DNA of 57,515 bases from Rothia sp. (in: high G+C Gram-positive bacteria) (lineage in GTDB: Bacteria; Actinomycetota; Actinomycetes; Actinomycetales; Micrococcaceae): positions 113,814 through 171,328 of the forward strand of contig NZ_JAUNVZ010000006.1 of the NCBI RefSeq assembly GCF_030540545.1. The letters run 5' to 3'. A program made the translations under genes and the position numbers. This document shows positions 15,407-24,601 of the stretch, one piece after another. Each line of letters opens with the position of its first letter. Positions within the stretch are counted from its first letter, which is position 1. The notes below the pieces were generated by a model that was given only the letters and a program-made list of their open reading frames with translations, was not told the origin of the DNA and did no database searches.

Positions 15407-16888
15407 ATGACGTCCTATGACACCCAACCATTCAATATCCACGAACAGCCGGGAATCAATAGCGCCTGGGCTGAACTGAATGCAATCCGACAGCAGCAGA
15501 TGCGCAGCTTAGAAGGCGCCTACGCCTGCACCGGAGTTATTGAATGGGACGGGCGAAACCACCACGAAATGTACACCCGCATGGCGCGCGCTCGCATTGC
15601 CCGCATTGCAGAGCCCGCCGACCCCATTATTGCCGAGTGCATTGCGGTCTTCGGCCCGGTGATTACCTGCCATCTTTTGACTGAAAGGGATATGCGCCTG
15701 CGCGATATTATCACTCCCGAGATTTGGGAGAGCGGCGAACCCGACCCTGCACTGGCGCAGATTGCCTCTCGCGCCTGGGTGGGGGATGGCACCCATCCGG
15801 AACGCAGGGAAGCGGGATACCGCCCCGGCGAACACAGCATTGAGCGAGAAGATCTCATCAGGGCTCTGAAAGATCGTCGTAAGCGCTGGGCTGAGCGCCT
15901 GAGTATTGATATGCTGCGCGAAACTCAAATGGCTGAACACTGCTCCCTCTGGTACGCCATTCCCGAAGACCCCGACTTCCCGCTGCAACTGGCGGACTTG
16001 GGCGATAGCATTCCCTACGGCCTGTGGGGCAGGGGAGCGCGCGCCCGCCTATCTCAGCTCAACTCCAACCCGCGCACCCTGGCGGTGGTGGGTTCTCGGG
16101 ACGCCACCGTATACGGCCAGAGCGCCACCGCCACTGTGGTTCAGCAGGCTATGCAACGCGGGGCGTGCATTATCTCCGGAGGCGCCTACGGCATTGATAT
16201 TATTGCCCACCGCACCGCCCTGCTGGGAGAGGATCAGCTGCCTACGGTGGCGTTTATGGCGGGCGGTCTGGATCATTTCTACCCGGCGCAGAATATTCCC
16301 GTGCTGCAGCAGGTGGTCGAGCGTGGGCTGGTGCTCACCGAGGTCTCTCCCGGCTATTCGCCCACGCGCTGGCGCTTTTTGCAACGTAATCGTCTGATTG
16401 CAGCCCTGTCGGTGGCTACCGTGGTGGTGGAGGCGCGCTGGCGCTCCGGGGCTCTGAATACTGTTCATCATGCCCTGGAGCTCGGGCGTGATATTTGGGC
16501 TGTTCCCGGGCAGATTGACTCGCCTAACTCGGTGGGAACCAATACCCTGATTTCTAATCAGCTGGCTCAGATTCTGCTCAATGCCGCCGAGATCTTCCCC
16601 GAGGATTTAGGCAGCGCGGCCGCCCGCGATCAGGCACAGGAGGAACTCGAGGAAGAACAGAGTCGCCGCCCGCTCGATGATCTAACCCAGGTTCAGGGCA
16701 GGCTTTGGGATAGTTTGAGTTCGGCGAAATTCCGCCCTCTGGATGTTCTGCTGGGGGAGAGTGGCGTGGATATGCGTACCGCCGCCCTGCAGCTACAGGT
16801 CATGCGTTCGCGCGGGCTGGTGATTGAGCGCGATGGGCAGTGGCGCCGAGCCAATGCCCGCGAGCTCAAAGCGCTACGGGCTGCATAG
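15407..16888 (+). CDS. dprA: DNA-processing protein DprA
   Basis: 493 aa from ATG (MTSYDTQPF) with AGAAAGGA upstream. DprA loads RecA on incoming ssDNA. The Rossmann-like core is clear: NPRTLAVVGSRDATVYGQS, IISGGAYGIDIIAHRTAL, YSPTRWRFLQRNRLIAALS, VVVEARWRSGALNTVHHALE, VPGQIDSPNSVGTNTLI. A C-terminal winged-helix segment (about 425-485, LLGESGVDMRTAALQLQVMR) is present. The N-terminal ~200 residues (SAM-like part plus extra sequence) are longer than in most DprA proteins (~360-400 aa). A 156-bp gap separates it from comM, so it may have its own promoter. Confidence 0.93.
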   Translation: MTSYDTQPFNIHEQPGINSAWAELNAIRQQQMRSLEGAYACTGVIEWDGRNHHEMYTRMARARIARIAEPADPIIAECIAVFGPVITCHLLTERDMRLRDIITPEIWESGEPDPALAQIASRAWVGDGTHPERREAGYRPGEHSIEREDLIRALKDRRKRWAERLSIDMLRETQMAEHCSLWYAIPEDPDFPLQLADLGDSIPYGLWGRGARARLSQLNSNPRTLAVVGSRDATVYGQSATATVVQQAMQRGACIISGGAYGIDIIAHRTALLGEDQLPTVAFMAGGLDHFYPAQNIPVLQQVVERGLVLTEVSPGYSPTRWRFLQRNRLIAALSVATVVVEARWRSGALNTVHHALELGRDIWAVPGQIDSPNSVGTNTLISNQLAQILLNAAEIFPEDLGSAAARDQAQEELEEEQSRRPLDDLTQVQGRLWDSLSSAKFRPLDVLLGESGVDMRTAALQLQVMRSRGLVIERDGQWRRANARELKALRAA

Positions 16889-16967
16889 TATGCTAGGGGT
16901 AGAGAAGAACCCGCCACATAGTAGATACGGTGGGTCAAGAGGACCGTGGAGAAAGGAGCTCATAGAT

Positions 16968-18137
16968 ATGTCGAACACTATTGGCACAGCTAGTAATAAC
17001 ACGGCTAATAAACTTGAGAGTAGTGCTTATCAGGGTAGCTCCTATGATGACTCCACCACGGATCTTCTGCCCGAAACCCCGCAGAAAACCAAGAAGCTAG
17101 CATCTGCGCACGATACCACCCGGCGCATACCCGGCGGCTCTGGCGCACCCCTAGATAGCGCCTCAGCAGCCTCAGCAGAAACCCCGGATAGCGTCCTGGA
17201 GAACCCCGAATACCTCTCCCGAGCCTTCGACCCCTATCTAGAGAGCTTTGAGCGGTACCTGCGATACGAAAAGCACCGCTCCGAGGCGACCATCCGCTCC
17301 TATATCTCTGACTTGCAGGAATTCTTCGGCTACGCCGCACGCCGCGGAACCCGCACCCTGGAGGGTATCGACATTACCCTCATCCGCTCCTGGCTGGGAT
17401 ATATGCACCGCGTGCGCAAAGCTAAAACCACCGTGGCGCGCCGCGGTTCAACCCTGCGCACCTTCTTCAACTGGGCAATGGAAGAAGAACTGCTCACCGA
17501 AAACCCCACGCGCGGCATGAGCGTACCCGCCAAAGACGCCTACCTGCCCGAAGTGCTCAGCCAAGACACCATGGAGCAGCTGCTGGATTCCTTACGCGAA
17601 TCCTACCGTGCCGAACCGGATAATATTCGACTGCTGCGCACCTGGGCGGTGATTGAGCTGCTCTACGCCACCGGTATACGTATCTCCGAACTCGCCGGGC
17701 TGGATCTGGGCAGCGTACACCGCGAAGCGAAAACCGTGCGAGTTATCGGTAAGGGCAATAAAGAACGCGTGGTTCCCCTGGGTACCCCAGCGCTGAAAGT
17801 GCTGAACCTGTGGGTGCGTAAGGGGCGCGCTTCCTGGATTCCCGAGGGATCCTCCGGTATTACCGCGCTCTTTATTGGCCCGCGGGGCAAGCGCGCTAAT
17901 GTTCGCCAGCTGCGAGAAGATATTAACCGCGTGCTACGAACCCTGGAAAACACGAGCGCTCGCGGCGCTCACGTACTGCGCCATTCCACCGCCACACACC
18001 TGGTCGATGGGGGCGCGGATATCCGCTCGGTGCAGGAGCTACTGGGTCACGCCTCCCTTGCCACCACGCAGATTTACACGCATGTGTCTATGGAGCGTCT
18101 GGCACAAACCTACGCCAGGGCGCATCCGAGGGCTTAG
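16968..18137 (+). CDS. xerC: Tyrosine recombinase XerC
   Basis: 389 aa from ATG (MSNTIGTASNN) with GAAAGGAG upstream. With XerD it resolves chromosome dimers at dif. SAM-like N-terminal domain about 88-180 (YLRYEKHRSEATIRSYISDL). The catalytic set R238 (ATGIRISEL), H335 and R338 (HVLRHSTATHL), H361 (LLGHASL) and Y370 (QIYTHVSM) is complete. The first ~85 residues are an Asn/Ser/Thr-rich extension absent from typical ~300 aa XerC. It follows dprA after 79 bp, as in many Micrococcales. A role on another site cannot be excluded. Confidence 0.9.
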   Translation: MSNTIGTASNNTANKLESSAYQGSSYDDSTTDLLPETPQKTKKLASAHDTTRRIPGGSGAPLDSASAASAETPDSVLENPEYLSRAFDPYLESFERYLRYEKHRSEATIRSYISDLQEFFGYAARRGTRTLEGIDITLIRSWLGYMHRVRKAKTTVARRGSTLRTFFNWAMEEELLTENPTRGMSVPAKDAYLPEVLSQDTMEQLLDSLRESYRAEPDNIRLLRTWAVIELLYATGIRISELAGLDLGSVHREAKTVRVIGKGNKERVVPLGTPALKVLNLWVRKGRASWIPEGSSGITALFIGPRGKRANVRQLREDINRVLRTLENTSARGAHVLRHSTATHLVDGGADIRSVQELLGHASLATTQIYTHVSMERLAQTYARAHPRA

Positions 18138-18398
18138 TGCTCTGCCCTGAATCGGGTTGCATAAGCACCCGCACAACAGCGGCGCGGGGGAGTCACACCT
18201 GAACCTGGGAGTTTCTTGAACATTGGTAGAATTTTGGCTCAAACTCTCAAGTGCCGCTGTAGATGCGCTAGAATAACTAAGTACACACTTGCGTGACGGC
18301 GACCTCGTAGCCGCCGCCAGCAGCATCCGGCACCGCAAGAAACGTCAAAACCTCCTGCGCCGGATGACCCAACCGAAGCGTTACGAAAGAGGCACCAA

Positions 18399-19298
18399 TT
18401 GCGCGCACTAGTTTGCCCCGGCCAGGGTTCCCAGAAGCCCGGCTTCCTCACCCCCTGGCTCGACATTGACGGTGTACGTGAACACCTGCAGCGCCTCTCC
18501 GACGCAGCCGGTATCGACCTGATTCACTACGGCACCGAAGCCGACGAAGAAACCATTAAAGACACCGCCATCGCCCAGCCGCTCATCGTAGCAGCAGGTA
18601 TTGTGACCGGTCGCCTGGCATTGGAACAGCTCGCAGGCGAAGAGCTCATTCTCGCAGGCCATTCCGTAGGTGAAATTACCGCAGCAGCCCTTGCCGGAGT
18701 ACTCAGCGAAGAAGACGCCATGCGCTTTATCCGCGTACGTGCCAACGGCATGGCAGAAGCCGCAGCAGCTAGCCCCACCGGCATGGCAGCAGTGCTCGGC
18801 GGCAAAGAAGACGAAGTACGCGCAGCCATCGCTGAAGCAAACCTCGTGGCAGCAAACTCCAACGGCGGCGGCCAGATTGTAGCTGCAGGCGCCCTGGAAG
18901 ACATTGAAAAGTTCGCCGTGAACCCGCCCGCACGCGCTCGCGTGATCCCCCTGAAGGTTGCAGGCGCATTCCACACCGCCGCCATGGCACCGGCACAGGC
19001 ACCCCTGGCAGAATTCGCCGCAACCCTGAGCCCGGCAAACCCGCAGCACACCCTGCTGACCAATAAGGACGGCTCCGCGGTAGAGAGCGGCCAGGTTTTC
19101 GTTGACACTCTGGTCTCCCAGGTAACCAACCCCGTGCGCTGGGATCTGTGCATGGAAACCCTGCTCGCTAAGGAAGTCACCGGCATTATTGAGGTTGCCC
19201 CCGCAGGCACCCTGATCGGTCTGGCAAAGCGCGGCATGCGCGGCATGCCCGGCACCGCGATCAACCTGCCCGAAGACCTGCAGGCACTTGCCGCCTAA
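18399..19298 (+). CDS. fabD: Malonyl-CoA:ACP transacylase
   Basis: 299 aa. Loads malonate on acyl carrier protein for fatty acid synthesis. TTG is the only start that fits: MRALVCPGQGSQKPGF begins there and GAAAGAGG lies 7 bp upstream. Nucleophile S89 in LAGHSVGEITAAAL, GQGSQ near the N-terminus, and the partner His in GAFHTAAM. First gene of the fabD-fabH-acpP-fabF operon, a type II FAS set as in Micrococcus-like actinobacteria, supporting branched-chain lipid synthesis (inference). The TTG start may lower its translation. Confidence 0.95.
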   Translation: MRALVCPGQGSQKPGFLTPWLDIDGVREHLQRLSDAAGIDLIHYGTEADEETIKDTAIAQPLIVAAGIVTGRLALEQLAGEELILAGHSVGEITAAALAGVLSEEDAMRFIRVRANGMAEAAAASPTGMAAVLGGKEDEVRAAIAEANLVAANSNGGGQIVAAGALEDIEKFAVNPPARARVIPLKVAGAFHTAAMAPAQAPLAEFAATLSPANPQHTLLTNKDGSAVESGQVFVDTLVSQVTNPVRWDLCMETLLAKEVTGIIEVAPAGTLIGLAKRGMRGMPGTAINLPEDLQALAA

Positions 19299-19352
19299 AG
19301 TTTTAACCGAAAAACATTTCACCATCGCAGAATTATTAGAGGACTAACTCAC

Positions 19353-20378
19353 GTGACCACCCTCAAGCAGTACGCACCCAACCGCTACTCCCGCATCCTG
19401 GCATACGGCGCCAGCCGCGGCGAAGTGATCGTTCACAATAACGACATTATCGAACCGATTAACTCCTCCGATGAGTGGATCGTACAGCGCACCGGCATCT
19501 CCACCCGCCACCGTGCTAGCGAAAACCAGTCCGTGACCGACCTGGCGGTCGGTGCCGCTAAGGACGCCCTGGCAAATGCCGGTGTAGAAGGCTCCGAAAT
19601 TGACGCCGTGATCGTCGCAACCGTGACCCACCCCTACGCAACCCCCTCCCTGGCAACCCGCGTGGCAGACGCCATCGGCACCAAGGCACCCGCCTACGAT
19701 ATCTCCGCAGCATGCGCTGGCTTCTGCTACGCCATTGCGCAGGCAGACGGCCTGGTACGCTCCGGTATCGCCTCCAAGGTCATGGTTATCGGCGTGGAAA
19801 AGCTCTCCGACTTTATCGACCCGACCGACCGCACCATCTCCTTCCTGCTCGGTGACGGCGGTGGCGCAGCAATCGTGGCAGCGTCCGATGAGCCCGGCAT
19901 TGCACCCACCGTGTGGGGCTCCGACGGCTCCAACTGGGATAAGGTCGGCATGTCCGGCTCCCTGCTGCAGATCCGCAACCGCAACTTCGTTGAAAACCCC
20001 GTTGAAGAGGGCGAAAAGATCTGGCCCACCCTGCGCCAGGAAGGCCCCTCCGTCTTCCGCTGGGCTGTGTGGGAAATGGCGAAGGTCGCCAAGCAGGCGC
20101 TGGAAGAAGCGGGCATTACCGCCGACCAGCTGGGCGCATTCATCCCTCACCAGGCAAATGAGCGCATTATTGACCAGATGGTCAAGACCCTCAAGCTGCC
20201 CGAGACCGTGATCGTTGCCCGCGATATTAAGGAATCCGGCAACACCTCCGGCGCCTCCGTGCCCCTGGCTGCTCACCGCCTGCTGCAGGAAAACCCGGAA
20301 CTCTCCGGCAAGTTCGCCCTGCAGATTGGTTTCGGTGCCGGTCTGGCATTCGCGGCTCAGGTTGTCGTTCTGCCCTAG
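19353..20378 (+). CDS. fabH: 3-oxoacyl-ACP synthase III
   Basis: 341 aa, GTG start with GAGGAC upstream. Condenses acyl-CoA primers with malonyl-ACP. Catalytic triad C121 (ISAACAGFCYAI), H266 (FIPHQANERI), N297 (ESGNTSGASVPLA). RTGISTRHR near the N-terminus is the CoA-binding arginine region. Length and layout are standard. It is 54 bp after fabD. FabH normally sets primer choice in this operon; no substrate prediction is attempted. Confidence 0.96.
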   Translation: MTTLKQYAPNRYSRILAYGASRGEVIVHNNDIIEPINSSDEWIVQRTGISTRHRASENQSVTDLAVGAAKDALANAGVEGSEIDAVIVATVTHPYATPSLATRVADAIGTKAPAYDISAACAGFCYAIAQADGLVRSGIASKVMVIGVEKLSDFIDPTDRTISFLLGDGGGAAIVAASDEPGIAPTVWGSDGSNWDKVGMSGSLLQIRNRNFVENPVEEGEKIWPTLRQEGPSVFRWAVWEMAKVAKQALEEAGITADQLGAFIPHQANERIIDQMVKTLKLPETVIVARDIKESGNTSGASVPLAAHRLLQENPELSGKFALQIGFGAGLAFAAQVVVLP

Positions 20379-20546
20379 GTGCGTATCGCCCGGCGCGAAA
20401 CCGCCGTGGCACGGGTCGTATATGCCTGCTAAGCGATATGCGTTACGCCTCGTGACACGATAAACTCATATAGACTTGTGCAACCGAAACCGACGGGTGC
20501 ACACACACAAGGTGCACCACGCACCCCGAACAAAAGGAGCCCCCAC

Positions 20547-20792
20547 ATGGCTAACAAGGAAGAGATCCTCGCAGGTCTGGCAGAGATCGTTGAAGAAGAG
20601 ACCGGCGTAGAAGCAGCTGAGGTTCAGCTGGACAAGTCCTTCACCGAGGACCTGGACATCGACTCCATCTCCATGATGACCATCGTGGTCAACGCAGAAG
20701 AGAAGTTCGAGGTGACCATCCCGGACGAAGAGGTCAAGAACCTCAAGACCGTGGGTGACGCTGTCGAGTTCATCGCAGCAAACGCTTCCTAA
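20547..20792 (+). CDS. acpP: Acyl carrier protein
   Basis: 81 aa from ATG (MANKEEILAGL) with AAAAGGAG upstream. Phosphopantetheine attaches to S40 in LDIDSISMM; the usual DSL is DSI here. Acidic four-helix profile. Between fabH and fabF, co-transcribed or from a promoter in the 168-bp gap. Confidence 0.96.
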   Translation: MANKEEILAGLAEIVEEETGVEAAEVQLDKSFTEDLDIDSISMMTIVVNAEEKFEVTIPDEEVKNLKTVGDAVEFIAANAS

Positions 20793-20885
20793 GCAAAACC
20801 ACATAGACGACGCGGCGCGAGCAAACCCAACGCTCGCGCCTTGCGTCTATCTATTCCACCGATAGTAAACGCAGAAAGAGTGAGA

Positions 20886-22163
20886 ATGTCTCAAAAAGTG
20901 CTAGTGACCGGTCTGGGTGCAACCACCCCCATCGGCGGCGACGTGCCCACCACCTGGGCAAACGCACTGGCAGGCGTGTCGGGCGTACGCACCATCGACG
21001 AACCCTGGGTTGAAGAATACAACCTGCCGGTCTACATCGCCGGACAGCTTGCCGTACCCGCAAGCGAATCTGAGCGCATCACCAAGGTCGAAGCGAAGCG
21101 CCTAGACCCCTCCGGCCAGCTGGCACTCATCGCCGCACGCGAAGCATGGGAAGACGCAGGCTTCAGCGGCGCAGACGCAGAAACCAGCGAAGGCGTAGAC
21201 CCCGAACGCACCGGCGTGGCATTTGGCACCGGCATTGGTGGCGTGTGGACCCTGCTGGACGCCTGGGACACCCTGCGCGAAAAGGGCCCGCGTCGCGTGA
21301 TGCCTATGACCGTGCCCATGCTCATGCCCAATAGCAACGCAGCAGCTATCTCCATGAACCTCAAGGCTCGTGCGGCTGCTCAGACTGTTGTTTCTGCGTG
21401 TGCTTCGTCCACGGAGGCTATGCAGCTGGGCGCTGAGATGATCCGCTCCGGCAAGGCTGATGTGGTGATCGTTGGCGGTTCTGAGGCTGCTATTCACCCG
21501 ATTACTTTGGCTGCTTTTGCTAAGATGCAGGCGCTCTCCTCCCGCAACGACGAGCCGGAAAAGGCATCCCGCCCCTACGATATTGACCGTGACGGCTTCG
21601 TCATGGGTGAAGGCGCAGCGGCAATGGTCCTCGAATCTGAGGCACACGCCAAGGCTCGCGGCGCACGCGTTTACGCAGAGCTGGCAGGTACCGGCGTCTC
21701 TGCAGACTCCTACCACATTACCGCTCCCGACCCCGCAGCGCTCGGTGCAACCCGCGCCCTGAAGGAAGCCATGGAAGACGGCAATATTGATCCGGCAAGC
21801 GTGGTTCACGTGAACGCTCACGCAACCAGCACCCCAGCCGGTGACCTGCCCGAGGCGACCGCTATTAAGGAAGCATTCGGCGAGCACTACAAGAACATCG
21901 CCGTCTCCGCGACCAAGTCCATGACCGGCCACCTGCTCGGCGGTGCTGGCGCTCTGGAGGCTGTGCTGACCGTGCTGGCTGTGCACCACCGTAAGGCTCC
22001 GGCGACCATTAACCTGGAGTCTAAGGACCCGCAGATTGACCTGGATGTTGTCACTGAGGCACGTGACCTGCCGGCTGAGGGTGAGATCGTTGCTATCTCG
22101 AACTCCTTCGGTTTCGGTGGCCATAACGCCGTGGTTGCTTTCCGCTCTGTAGACGGTCAGTAA
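20886..22163 (+). CDS. fabF: 3-oxoacyl-ACP synthase II
   Basis: 425 aa from ATG (MSQKVLVTGLGATTPIGG). Elongating condensing enzyme. Catalytic C172 (VVSACASSTEAM), H312 (VNAHATSTPAGD), K344 and H349 (TKSMTGHLLGGAGALEAV). Last gene of the fab operon, closed by a 17-bp-stem terminator. Between about 21371 and 21540 the codon style changes abruptly from A/C-ending to T-ending codons (GCT, GTT, TCT, ACT), then changes back, although the protein is well conserved there. Confidence 0.96.
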   Translation: MSQKVLVTGLGATTPIGGDVPTTWANALAGVSGVRTIDEPWVEEYNLPVYIAGQLAVPASESERITKVEAKRLDPSGQLALIAAREAWEDAGFSGADAETSEGVDPERTGVAFGTGIGGVWTLLDAWDTLREKGPRRVMPMTVPMLMPNSNAAAISMNLKARAAAQTVVSACASSTEAMQLGAEMIRSGKADVVIVGGSEAAIHPITLAAFAKMQALSSRNDEPEKASRPYDIDRDGFVMGEGAAAMVLESEAHAKARGARVYAELAGTGVSADSYHITAPDPAALGATRALKEAMEDGNIDPASVVHVNAHATSTPAGDLPEATAIKEAFGEHYKNIAVSATKSMTGHLLGGAGALEAVLTVLAVHHRKAPATINLESKDPQIDLDVVTEARDLPAEGEIVAISNSFGFGGHNAVVAFRSVDGQ

Positions 22164-22177
22164 TCCGATTCTCATCG

Positions 22178-22216
22178 AAAAGACCCGTATGAGTGTAATA
22201 CTCATACGGGTCTTTT
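22178..22216 (+). terminator. Intrinsic terminator of the fab operon
   Basis: A perfect 17-bp stem AAAAGACCCGTATGAGT and its complement with a 5-nt loop. Confidence 0.95.
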
Positions 22217-22224
22217 GGATCTTT

Positions 22225-22446
22225 ATCCAATCCGGCTAGGCTGTGGTCGGCAATCCGGCAAGTTTGCGGATTCCAATGCGGCTAGGCTGCGGCAGTATGT
22301 CTGATTTTCCACATGGGATGAGTCTTCTCGCGCAATGTCAGATCGTGGGGAAGATAGATTACGCATGGGATGAGCTTCTTTAGACCAGGTAAGAAGCTCG
22401 CGTAGGTGAACTCTGGAACGCTACTCCCTGGGGCTCCTCCCATGCG
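22225..22446. repeat. 'AGGCTG' fragments and an 85-bp palindrome
   Basis: 22225-22290 holds two partial left parts (CCGGCTAGGCTGTGG, GCGGCTAGGCTGCGG) of the 75-bp hairpin family. ACATGGGATGAG at 22311 is a lone left half of the 85-bp element. 22362-22446 is a full copy (CGCATGGGATGAGC ... CTCCTCCCATGCG). No gene is supported in 22217-22867. Confidence 0.75.
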
Positions 22447-22580
22447 CTTTATCTGAGTTCTACGCGGCCTACGGATGCGTTCTTAAGGCTGGATCGCTGT
22501 TCGAGGAAAAGGTATTCGCGCTTATGGTTGCGTTTCACTTTATGGAGGAGAGAGCAGAGAGCCCGCTCCAGCTCAGACAA

Positions 22581-22640
22581 TGCCAAACCCCGCACTATGA
22601 GATACACGCTTTTTGTGTATCGGTGGTGCGGGGTTTGGCA
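22581..22640. repeat. 60-bp palindrome with nested stems
   Basis: Outer arms TGCCAAACCCCGCAC / GTGCGGGGTTTGGCA are perfect over 15 bp; inner arms GATACAC / GTGTATC are perfect over 7 bp around GCTTTTT. It resembles the LCP-gene terminator core at 50055-50101 (GCCAAACCCCGG). It could be a bidirectional terminator, but no gene ends close by. Confidence 0.8.
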
Positions 22641-22699
22641 TAACTCGCGAGTCGCGTGCCTCTGGCTCTCGCCTCATCCTTGCGTTTCCTAGATGGCTG

Positions 22700-22790
22700 G
22701 CTTTGGGACATCTAGCAGTCTTGAAGGGGGCAGCGAATGGGGCTTTCGACTGGTCACCTCCCACACGCGTCTCACGGCACGCTCTCCCCG
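22700..22790. repeat. Diffuse repeat shared with 55651-55712
   Basis: GAATGGGGCTTTCGACTG and CGTCTCACGGC here match AAATGGGGTTTTCAACTG and CGTCTCACGGC at 55673 onward, in the same order. Imperfect; both copies lie just before blocks of the other palindromes. Confidence 0.5.
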
Positions 22791-22867
22791 GTTTCGAGAC
22801 GGTACCGTTCCCCTTACTTCTCCTGTTTTCCTGACTGAGATAGGCAATTACCTTTCCATAGGATGGA

Positions 22868-23135
22868 TCTTTCAAGCAATCCGGCTAGGCTGCGGTCATT
22901 ATGCCCAAGCCGAGCCTGTCTCGAAAACGAACCGCAGCCTATGCCTGATTGCGACACTTAACGACACACTGTGAGTGCTCAAAGTGCGTATTGAATGCTG
23001 TATTGCATGACTCAATAAGCACTATCTACGCTCACAGTCTGTCAGATCCCGCATGGGATGATGCTCTTCAGACCCGGCTGGAAACTCAACGTAAGTGAAC
23101 TCTGGAAGCTAGCCACCAGGGCATCGTCCTATGCG
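22868..23135. repeat. Left inverted arm flanking the orphan membrane-protein gene
   Basis: Composed outside to inside of the 75-bp hairpin (22877-22951), the 70-bp CTGTGAG hairpin (22968-23038) and an 85-bp CGCATGGGA element (23050-23135). About 175 bp (22868-23038 plus the adjoining bases) are the reverse complement of 24698-24872 with about three differences; the inner 85-bp part is similar only at its ends. Confidence 0.93.
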
Positions 23136-23170
23136 TTTCTATAGATCTTATTAACGGTGTAATAGGTGCC

Positions 23171-24463
23171 TTAAGGTTTAGAATCCTTCTTAGGGTGGAG
23201 AAATCGTGCAAAGATTGAAGATTTCTGCTCCGCTGCTAGATTATTGTCTTCTTTCTGTTCTAATGTATTATCTTTATTGTCAGGAATTTCCATATCTTCC
23301 AATAATTTAGCACTATAATCCTTTTCTTTCTTGAGAATCTGCAAAGCAGCTTCTTTTATCTGATATTCTCGCCTCTTGAATATTCGGTTAGTAAATATAT
23401 GCAATATGATTAATATCAGCGATATAATTATTGGATAAAAGTTTTCTAGTGAATCTTTATTAAAGAAGGGGGAGTGCTTCCAATCCTCAGGAATAATGTA
23501 TTTATATGCACCTGCAATTAGCAATACTGAGAATACTCTTAAATTCATGAGGAATATATAGAGATAAAGGATGGGGGTAAAAATTAAATACGGTCGATCT
23601 GCAATCCTATCTCCAGTCTGCTTCGATCGACTGTCCTGCATAATTCCGTACGTTATATAAAATATAAATAATATGTAAATTACTGCAAGGAAAGCAAATC
23701 CACGCATTATGCTATCTTGATCGAAAAAATTTCCGTCTTCTAATGCTTGAGTAAAATATATTGAGGTGCCTATGATTGTGAGTGAAAGGATTAGATTTAT
23801 CCGGAACGACAGCAGTGGAATTGCGGCATACCATTTAATGCCCCCATCCTCCTTGTAGGGATTAAACTTATTTCTACCTCGCCTCTTTAGATCTCCCTTA
23901 AGATAGTTCTCAAGGCTGTTGATTCGCACAACTTGTTTCTTCTGGATGTATTTAATTCTTTCGGGAACTTCTGGAATTGTAAGTGCAGCAAAGGCGAATA
24001 GGTATGCTCCGATGGCATTGATTACCCATTCAGATGGATTTTCTACAACTTTTTCGATAATTGAATCGCTGGAAAAATTTTCTAATGATAAATAAATATT
24101 TCTCGCTGATAAAAAAGATAATGAGATTGATGATATCATTAGTATAATCTGCATCAATATGTTCAGTGATATGTATTTTGTGTATTCTCTTATACTATAT
24201 TTTTGGATTGAGTCATAGTCTTTACGAACAGCCCACAGGGCTCCAATAATGATCGAAGCGTAACCTTCAAATTTTATTGAGATAAGAATTTTGGTTATAA
24301 ATTCTTGAATTCCCGTAATTGTATCAATACTAGGAAAGAAGAGAGAGAAGTAAATTATTGGGATTGAAATGGCTGTAAATAATAAAGGTATTATAAAATT
24401 CCATTTAATATTTTTGGGATTATATCGAAGATTGGAATCTAGTTCTTCACTTGAGGTGGACAT
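23171..24463 (-). CDS. Orphan multi-pass membrane protein, AT-rich
   Basis: 430 aa from ATG (MSTSSEELDSN), chosen because AAGGAG lies 5 bp upstream; an ATG 21 codons earlier has no such site. I do not recognise the family. About eight hydrophobic stretches are visible: two near the N-terminus (FIIPLLFTAISIPIIYFSLF), a pair around residues 100-160, a pair after 210, and two in the last third (LIISLILIILHIFTN-like). Long charged cytoplasmic-type loops and a Lys/Glu-rich tail (about 360-430) follow. Ile, Lys, Asn and Ser codons dominate and AT content is far above all other genes in the window, which suggests recent acquisition. It is the only gene between two inverted arms; no transposase, integrase or partner gene is present. 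Function unknown. Confidence 0.75.
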   Translation of the reverse strand: MSTSSEELDSNLRYNPKNIKWNFIIPLLFTAISIPIIYFSLFFPSIDTITGIQEFITKILISIKFEGYASIIIGALWAVRKDYDSIQKYSIREYTKYISLNILMQIILMISSISLSFLSARNIYLSLENFSSDSIIEKVVENPSEWVINAIGAYLFAFAALTIPEVPERIKYIQKKQVVRINSLENYLKGDLKRRGRNKFNPYKEDGGIKWYAAIPLLSFRINLILSLTIIGTSIYFTQALEDGNFFDQDSIMRGFAFLAVIYILFIFYITYGIMQDSRSKQTGDRIADRPYLIFTPILYLYIFLMNLRVFSVLLIAGAYKYIIPEDWKHSPFFNKDSLENFYPIIISLILIILHIFTNRIFKRREYQIKEAALQILKKEKDYSAKLLEDMEIPDNKDNTLEQKEDNNLAAEQKSSIFARFLHPKKDSKP

Positions 24464-24601
24464 ATGTCTCCTTGAAGATATATCGGTGATTGACTCTACT
24501 GTATCTTTCCCTTTATTGGGAGTCAAGCATATATAGTCCGTGTCGGTGGGAAATTTGAGGGCTGGAGAGAGGAACGATGTCCAGGCTAATCGGTAGCATG
24601 G

